Shown here piece by piece: positions 12,666-16,248 of a DNA stretch of 16,248 bases. The notes under the pieces were generated by a model that ran no database searches, was not told the origin of the DNA, and saw only the letters and a program-made list of their open reading frames with translations. The stretch's first letter is position 1, and every line of letters starts with the position of its first letter. The position numbers and the translations under genes were made by a program. Location: NCBI GenBank assembly GCA_002337215.1, contig DDFO01000007.1, forward strand, positions 1-16,248. The letters run 5' to 3'. The DNA comes from Phycisphaerales bacterium UBA1926 (GTDB lineage: Bacteria; Planctomycetota; Phycisphaerae; Phycisphaerales; UBA1924).

Positions 12666-13874
12666 TCACGCGAGCCGGTCGCCCTCGGGGGCGAGCGGGA
12701 GCGAACGGGCGAGACGGAGATAGTTCTCGTAGTTCACACGGATCTCGGTCAGGCTGTCGCCCCCGAACTTGTCGGCAAAGCACCGGGCGACCTCGAAGGC
12801 GACGGCGTTCTCCATCACCACGCTGGCCGCGGAGACCGCGCACACGTCCGACCGCTCGTACTGGCTGTGGTCCGACTTTTTGGTGTTCAGGTCGACGCTG
12901 GGCAGGCCCTTGAGCAGCGTCGCGATGGGCTTCATGGTCCCCGTGACGACCACCGGCATCCCGTTGGTCATGCCGCCCTCGGTACCCCCCGCGTTGTTGG
13001 ATGGACGCTCGAACCCGAGCGTGTGCGTGTCCATCTTCGAGGGGTCGTAGGTGATCGGGTCGTGCAGGTCCCCGCCCAAAGTCTCGCCGGCGCGGACGCC
13101 CGCCCCGATCTGCACGGCCTTGAACGCCTGGATGCCCATCACGGCGTAGGCGATCCGGGCGTCGAGTTTGCTCGTCCAGTCCATGCTCGACCCGATGCCG
13201 GGGGGGCAGTTGAAGACGTGCGCCTCGACGTGCCCGCCCACGGTGTCCTTGTTTTCCTTGGCGCTGCGGATGTGCGCGCGCTGGGCCTCGGTCGTCTGCT
13301 CGTCGAGTGTGTATGTATCGCTCGCGTCGCGGGGGGCGATGAGGTCGCGCCAGTTGTCGGCGGTGACGGCGACATCCGTGCGCGCGTCGAGGATCTGGCG
13401 GACGAAGCCGAAGACCTCGACGCCGAAGGCCTCGCGGAGCAGGCACTTGGCGATCGCGCCCGCCGCGACCCGGCTCGCCGTCTCGCGGGCGCTGGCGCGC
13501 TCCAGCGTCTCGCGGCAGTCGGTGGTGAGCCACTTGATCGAGCCCGAGAGATCGGCGTGCCCCGGGCGGGGGCGGTGGACGGGCGGCGTGCGCTCGAGGT
13601 CGTCCAGCCGGCTGTCGCGGTTGGCGATCTTGACGACCAGCGGGGCACCGATGGTCTTGCCGAGCCGGACGCCGCACAGGAACTCGACGGTGTCGGTCTC
13701 GAGTTTCTGGCGCCCGCCCCGGCCGTACCCGCCCTGGCGCCGGCGGAGTTCGCCGTTGATCAGGTCGAGATCGAGCGGGAGGCCTGCGGGGAGCCCGGTG
13801 ATCGTGGTGATCAGGGCGGGCCCGTGGCTCTCGCCCGCGGTCTGGTAATCGAGTTTGCACTGGAAGGCTGGCAT
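12666..13874 (-). CDS. aroC: Chorismate synthase
   Basis: A 402-residue chorismate synthase, which uses reduced FMN to convert 5-enolpyruvylshikimate-3-phosphate to chorismate, the last common step of aromatic biosynthesis. All three family signatures are present: GESHGPAL near residue 15, RPGHADLSGSIKW plus RASARETASRVAAGAIAK around residues 103-142, and RSDVCAVSAASVVMENA near the C-terminus. Also seen are GYGRGGRQKLETDTVEFLCG, FNCPPGIGSSMD and NNAGGTEGGMTNGMPVVV. It is somewhat longer than E. coli AroC (361), mainly in the middle loop around IAPRDASDTYTLDEQTTEAQ. No other shikimate-pathway gene adjoins it. The ATG at 13874 is preceded by TAAACT with a 6-nt spacer. Confidence 0.97.
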   Translation of the reverse strand: MPAFQCKLDYQTAGESHGPALITTITGLPAGLPLDLDLINGELRRRQGGYGRGGRQKLETDTVEFLCGVRLGKTIGAPLVVKIANRDSRLDDLERTPPVHRPRPGHADLSGSIKWLTTDCRETLERASARETASRVAAGAIAKCLLREAFGVEVFGFVRQILDARTDVAVTADNWRDLIAPRDASDTYTLDEQTTEAQRAHIRSAKENKDTVGGHVEAHVFNCPPGIGSSMDWTSKLDARIAYAVMGIQAFKAVQIGAGVRAGETLGGDLHDPITYDPSKMDTHTLGFERPSNNAGGTEGGMTNGMPVVVTGTMKPIATLLKGLPSVDLNTKKSDHSQYERSDVCAVSAASVVMENAVAFEVARCFADKFGGDSLTEIRVNYENYLRLARSLPLAPEGDRLA

Positions 13875-13880
13875 GGGTTG

Positions 13881-13886
13881 AGTTTA
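13881..13886 (-). promoter_or_regulatory. -10 box (TAAACT) for a leaderless aroC mRNA
   Basis: Minus-strand TAAACT, 6 nt before the ATG at 13874, the most AT-rich hexamer in this 64-nt divergent gap. Confidence 0.65.
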
Positions 13887-13926
13887 GGTATCGGCTGGGT
13901 CGATCGCGGACCTGATCCGCACTTGA

Positions 13927-13932
13927 TAGGGT
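13927..13932 (+). promoter_or_regulatory. -10 box (TAGGGT) for a leaderless DUF1643 mRNA
   Basis: TAGGGT, 6 nt before the ATG at 13939, preceded by CTTGA. It lies back to back with the aroC promoter. Confidence 0.55.
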
Positions 13933-13938
13933 GGCGGC

Positions 13939-14460
13939 ATGAAGCTCTGGATCCGAGGCGAGGCCGAGTATTCCCCGTGCAAGCGGTACAGGTACACCCT
14001 GACGCGGACCATGAACGCGGATCTTGTGGGCGACGACGCGCGCACGATCGCGTTCATCGGGCTGAACCCGAGCACCGCGACGGCGACGACCGATGACCCG
14101 ACCGTGCGCCGGTGCATCGGGTACGCCGCGCGGGACGGCTTCGGGCGGTTCGTGATGCTCAACGCGTTCGGCTACCGGGCGACGGATCCGAAGGACATGA
14201 AGGCGATCGCCGAACCGGTGGGCGAAGGAAACGACGCGGCCATCGCGCGGGTCGCGGCGGACGCGGACCTGGTCGTTCTCGCGTGGGGTGCCCACGGGAC
14301 GCACCTGAGCCGGCACGACGCGGTGCTGCGGCTGCTCGATGGGCTCTGTGAGCCGGTCTGCCTCGGAGTCACGAAGGCGGGGCTGCCTCGGCACCCGCTG
14401 TATTTGCGGGCCGATGCGCCGTTTGTCGCGTTCGACGGCGGGGGAGTTGTGGGGGTGTGA
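13939..14460 (+). CDS. DUF1643 family protein
   Basis: A 173-residue protein of family DUF1643, whose function is unknown. Conserved blocks: RYRYTLTRTM at the N-terminus, TIAFIGLNPSTATATTDDPTVRRC (about residues 35-58), GRFVMLNAFGYRATDPKDM, GEGNDAAIARV, DLVVLAWGAHGTH, and the C-terminal VCLGVTKAGLPRHPLYLRAD. The NPSTA, RATDP and HPLY motifs make the family call firm, and their polar invariant residues suggest an enzyme or nucleotide-binding protein. It diverges from aroC and ends 13 nt before a HAD-phosphatase gene. Confidence 0.92.
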   Translation: MKLWIRGEAEYSPCKRYRYTLTRTMNADLVGDDARTIAFIGLNPSTATATTDDPTVRRCIGYAARDGFGRFVMLNAFGYRATDPKDMKAIAEPVGEGNDAAIARVAADADLVVLAWGAHGTHLSRHDAVLRLLDGLCEPVCLGVTKAGLPRHPLYLRADAPFVAFDGGGVVGV

Positions 14461-14461
14461 C

Positions 14462-14467
14462 TACCCT
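14462..14467 (+). promoter_or_regulatory. -10 box (TACCCT) for the HAD gene
   Basis: TACCCT, 6 nt before the ATG at 14474, squeezed into the 13-nt gap after DUF1643. It suggests that the HAD gene can be transcribed on its own despite the operon-like spacing. Confidence 0.5.
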
Positions 14468-14473
14468 CCGCCC

Positions 14474-15235
14474 ATGCCGAACCGCCGCTTCGACGCCGTG
14501 ATCTGTGATATCGATGGATGTCTGGGACCCGAGACGCATGGACCGCTGGAAGCGCCCCGTCTCGCGGAGGTCTCGGCGTACAACGAGCGCGCGCACGCCG
14601 ACGGCGATCGGCCTGTTGTCACGCTCTGCACGGGTCGCCCCCTGCCCTACGCGGAGGCGATGGCGCGTCTGATCGGGACGAAGACGCTGCCGGTCGTGTG
14701 CGAGATGGGGGTGTGGCTGTGGCACAGCGACACGAACGTGTTCGATCGCGATCCGAACATCACCGCTGAGCACGTTCTTGCGGTGCACGCGGCGCAGGCA
14801 TGGCTCGAAAAGGAGTTCGGCGCGGGGAACCCGCGGGGGCCGGTGAGCCAGCAGCCGGGCAAGGCGTGTTCGATCTCGCTCTACCACCCGGACACGGATT
14901 ACCTCAAGAGCCTGGAGCCCGGTCTGCGGGACGAGTTCGCCGCGAGGGGCTGGCCGTTCCGAGTGAGCAGCACGTGGCACTGGATCAACTGCGATCTTGC
15001 GCACGTGTCCAAGGCGACGGGGATCGAGCGCATGATGGCGCACACCGGGCTGACGAAGGATCGGCTCGCGGGCATCGGTGACACGATGGGTGATCTGGCG
15101 ATCCGCGAGCATGTCGCGTTCTTCGCGTGCCCCGCGAACGCGGACGATCGGCTGAAGCCGCACGCGGATTATGTCTCGCCGCACGAAGACGTCGCGGGGG
15201 TGCTCGACATCCTCGAGAGGTTTCGGGCGGAGTGA
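14474..15235 (+). CDS. HAD-superfamily phosphatase (Cof/MPGP-like)
   Basis: A 253-residue HAD hydrolase of the type IIB (Cof-like, sugar-phosphatase) shape. Motif I is AVICDIDGCLGPETHG with nucleophile and acid Asp near residues 11 and 13. Motif II is VTLCTGRPLPYAEAM. A large cap with VSQQPGKACSISLYHPD and FRVSSTWHWINCDLAHVSK follows, the Lys before ATGIERMM probably being motif III. Motif IV is AGIGDTMGDLAIREHV. Such enzymes remove phosphate from sugar or glycerate phosphates, and the substrate here is not determined. The C-terminus (HEDVAGVLDILERF) is typical of the group. It follows DUF1643 by 13 nt on the same strand. The ATG at 14474 is placed directly before the first strand. Confidence 0.88.
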   Translation: MPNRRFDAVICDIDGCLGPETHGPLEAPRLAEVSAYNERAHADGDRPVVTLCTGRPLPYAEAMARLIGTKTLPVVCEMGVWLWHSDTNVFDRDPNITAEHVLAVHAAQAWLEKEFGAGNPRGPVSQQPGKACSISLYHPDTDYLKSLEPGLRDEFAARGWPFRVSSTWHWINCDLAHVSKATGIERMMAHTGLTKDRLAGIGDTMGDLAIREHVAFFACPANADDRLKPHADYVSPHEDVAGVLDILERFRAE

Positions 15236-15247
15236 TCATCCGGCGGG

Positions 15248-15613
15248 TCATGGGTGTCCGCTCGGGAGCGCATCGAGCGGAAAGGCCGGGTTGGCGAGCG
15301 GTCGCAGCGCGAGCGCGAGCAGCGGCATCTCCATGTCGTCGCCCGCGATGCGGTTGTGGCGGAGCTGGCCGCACCCGGTGCAGCGGTGGACGATCGACCA
15401 CTCGCCCGACCGACCGACGGTGATCGCGATGGGCTCCATGGGCTGGTTGCACCCCGAGTTGCGGTCGCCGATCGCGTCGTCGACGTGGCGCGACCAGAGG
15501 CAGGCGGGGCAGTGGTTGCGGTTCCTGGTCCCGTAGGCGGCGGTGGGGACGGGGCGGCTGCAGCAGACGCAGGTGAAGCGTTCGCCGTGCCGGCGGGGGC
15601 GTTTCGATCCCAT
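15248..15613 (-). CDS. RNHCP domain zinc-ribbon protein
   Basis: A 121-residue protein with the RNHCP family signature: FTCVCC (Cys15, Cys18), RNRNHCPACLWSRHVDD (Cys35, Cys38), GDRNSGCNQPMEPI (Cys55) and HRCTGCGQLRHNRIAGDD (Cys78, Cys81), the spacing of two zinc ribbons. The function of RNHCP proteins is not known; nucleic-acid binding is a guess from the fold. Start at 15613 is chosen because the conserved part begins there; the frame is open to an ATG at 15712 but that extension is low-complexity and unlike the family. It converges with the HAD gene, 12 nt apart. A second in-frame TGA lies 12 nt further on (15238-15236), in the TGATCA at the HAD stop. No SD or TANNNT marks its start. Confidence 0.87.
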   Translation of the reverse strand: MGSKRPRRHGERFTCVCCSRPVPTAAYGTRNRNHCPACLWSRHVDDAIGDRNSGCNQPMEPIAITVGRSGEWSIVHRCTGCGQLRHNRIAGDDMEMPLLALALRPLANPAFPLDALPSGHP

Positions 15614-15863
15614 TGTGAGCGTTCCCGATGATCCTGAGTGATGTTGAGTGGAGAAGCCGGTGGTCGCTGGGCGCCGAGCCGAAGGAGCGTCGATCACGCG
15701 GAGTTCGCACATCGATCGCGCGGCGAGGGAATCGCCCTGGTCGGGTCGGGTCCGGCTGCGGAAGAGCGCGGAGTCGGGATCAGACAGTCGTTGCGTTCAA
15801 CATCAACCCGGAGTATGCCGTCGGAACCGGGGCGGGGCAAGCGCAGAATCCAAAAGGAGCGCG
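15614..15863. other. Divergent gap between RNHCP and Bfd-like genes
   Basis: About 250 nt without a supported gene. Several short frames are open on both strands but none has family motifs or a placed start. GGAG occurs at 15855-15858 (in AAAAGGAGC), 17 nt before the next ATG, too far to serve it. Otherwise I see nothing definite. Confidence 0.5.
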
Positions 15864-15869
15864 TAGCCT
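15864..15869 (+). promoter_or_regulatory. -10 box (TAGCCT) for a leaderless Bfd-like mRNA
   Basis: TAGCCT, 6 nt before the ATG at 15876. The GGAG further upstream would lie before the transcript start. Confidence 0.55.
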
Positions 15870-15875
15870 GCGTGC

Positions 15876-16208
15876 ATGAAGCCCGATGACGAGGTCTGCC
15901 TGTGTTTCCATGTGTCGCTGCGGAAGATCCGCGCGTACCTCAAGCGCGAGGATCCGCCGGTCGCGAGCCTGATCAGCGAGTGCCTCGGGGCGGGGACCGG
16001 GTGCCAGTGGTGCGTGCCGATCCTGCGGAAGCTGCACGCCCAGCACAAGGCGGGCGAGGTTCCCGATCTCCGTGTCAGCGCCGAGCACTACGCCTCGGGT
16101 CGGTCGTCCTACCGCGCGACTGGTGAACGGCCTGTTTCGCCAGACACCGGGGACGGCGCGCGCACCGAGAGCACAGGGGACGGGCAAAACGCGGGCAAGG
16201 GCGCATGA
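15876..16208 (+). CDS. Small Bfd-like [2Fe-2S] protein with a polar tail
   Basis: A 110-residue protein. Residues 5-60 match the BFD-like [2Fe-2S]-binding domain (Fer2_BFD): EVCLCFHVSLRKIRAYL (Cys8, Cys10) and GAGTGCQWCVPILRKL (Cys43, Cys46), the C-x-C ... C-x2-C ligand set of bacterioferritin-associated ferredoxin. Bfd delivers electrons to bacterioferritin to release stored iron. Here no bacterioferritin gene is nearby, so the partner is unknown. An additional Cys36 sits just before the second pair. Residues from about 70 onwards (SSYRATGERPVSPDTGDGAR and the rest) are polar, Gly/Ser/Thr-rich and probably disordered, not part of the usual 60-70-residue Bfd. The start at 15876 is fixed by TAGCCT 6 nt upstream and by the immediate start of the domain. 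Confidence 0.85.
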   Translation: MKPDDEVCLCFHVSLRKIRAYLKREDPPVASLISECLGAGTGCQWCVPILRKLHAQHKAGEVPDLRVSAEHYASGRSSYRATGERPVSPDTGDGARTESTGDGQNAGKGA

Positions 16209-16233
16209 AAAACCCGCCGGCGGACCGGCGGGT
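16208..16233 (-). terminator. Rho-independent terminator for a minus-strand gene beyond the right edge
   Basis: ACCCGCCGG (16212-16220) and CCGGCGGGT (16225-16233) form a 9-bp perfect stem with a 4-nt loop. Read on the minus strand it is followed by a T-run (16212-16208) that overlaps the last base of the Bfd-like gene's stop codon. On the plus strand it is followed by GGGGTGG, so it does not terminate efficiently in that direction. It implies a convergent gene to the right. Confidence 0.8.
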
Positions 16234-16248
16234 GGGGTGGTTCGTTGG

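Noticed and set aside
11979..14096. Long open frame of 705 codons on the plus strand, and one of 651 codons at 12439-14394 on the minus strand
   Set aside because: Both overlap the firmly identified aroC and the DUF2156-RimI region in other frames; their translations are Arg/Gly/Pro/His-rich with no domain motif, as expected from high-GC antisense frames.

Overview
This 16.2 kb window is high-GC bacterial chromosome, most likely from a planctomycete of the class Phycisphaerae. The strongest hints are two exported proteins ending in paired DLAD(I/L) dockerin repeats and a terminal GCP, the family-typical N-terminus of LeuS, and a mix of housekeeping enzymes with uncharacterised domains. I see no rRNA, tRNA, CRISPR array or plasmid/phage structural gene. 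The assignment to class is inference from protein style, not from a marker gene.

Layout, left to right. (1) 1-3600: the 5' part of leuS (minus, cut by the window edge) diverges from a GNAT acetyltransferase. The GNAT gene converges without a gap on a DUF985 cupin, which diverges from a LON-domain protein. A small glycine-zipper lipoprotein with a strong terminator follows. (2) 3630-5700: kbl (glycine C-acetyltransferase) converges on an exported laminin-B-like protein with a dockerin. (3) 5700-7290: an accessory patch. A REP-associated tyrosine transposase (RAYT, Y1/HUH type) is surrounded by five REP-like hairpins, four of them in two 93-nt BIME-like units, and lies between two truncated copies of the 5' end of a Gfo/Idh/MocA oxidoreductase gene. 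A small lipoprotein gene follows. (4) 7409-8536: the intact oxidoreductase. (5) 8537-13874: a minus-strand series of truA, an exported TIM-barrel (glycosidase-like) protein with a dockerin, a DUF2156-RimI fusion, and aroC. (6) 13927-16248: DUF1643 and a HAD phosphatase in tandem, a convergent RNHCP zinc-ribbon gene, and a small Bfd-like [2Fe-2S] protein. The window ends in a terminator that serves a minus-strand gene beyond the edge.

A window-wide regulatory pattern stands out. Most genes for cytoplasmic proteins have a TANNNT hexamer exactly 6 nt (once 5 nt) before the start codon. This leaves no room for a Shine-Dalgarno site and implies leaderless mRNAs. The genes for exported proteins or lipoproteins instead have a Shine-Dalgarno sequence (AGGAGG or GGAGG in three, weaker in the fourth), and one has a recognisable promoter further upstream. 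The most system-like element is the RAYT/BIME cassette with its repeated oxidoreductase gene fragments.
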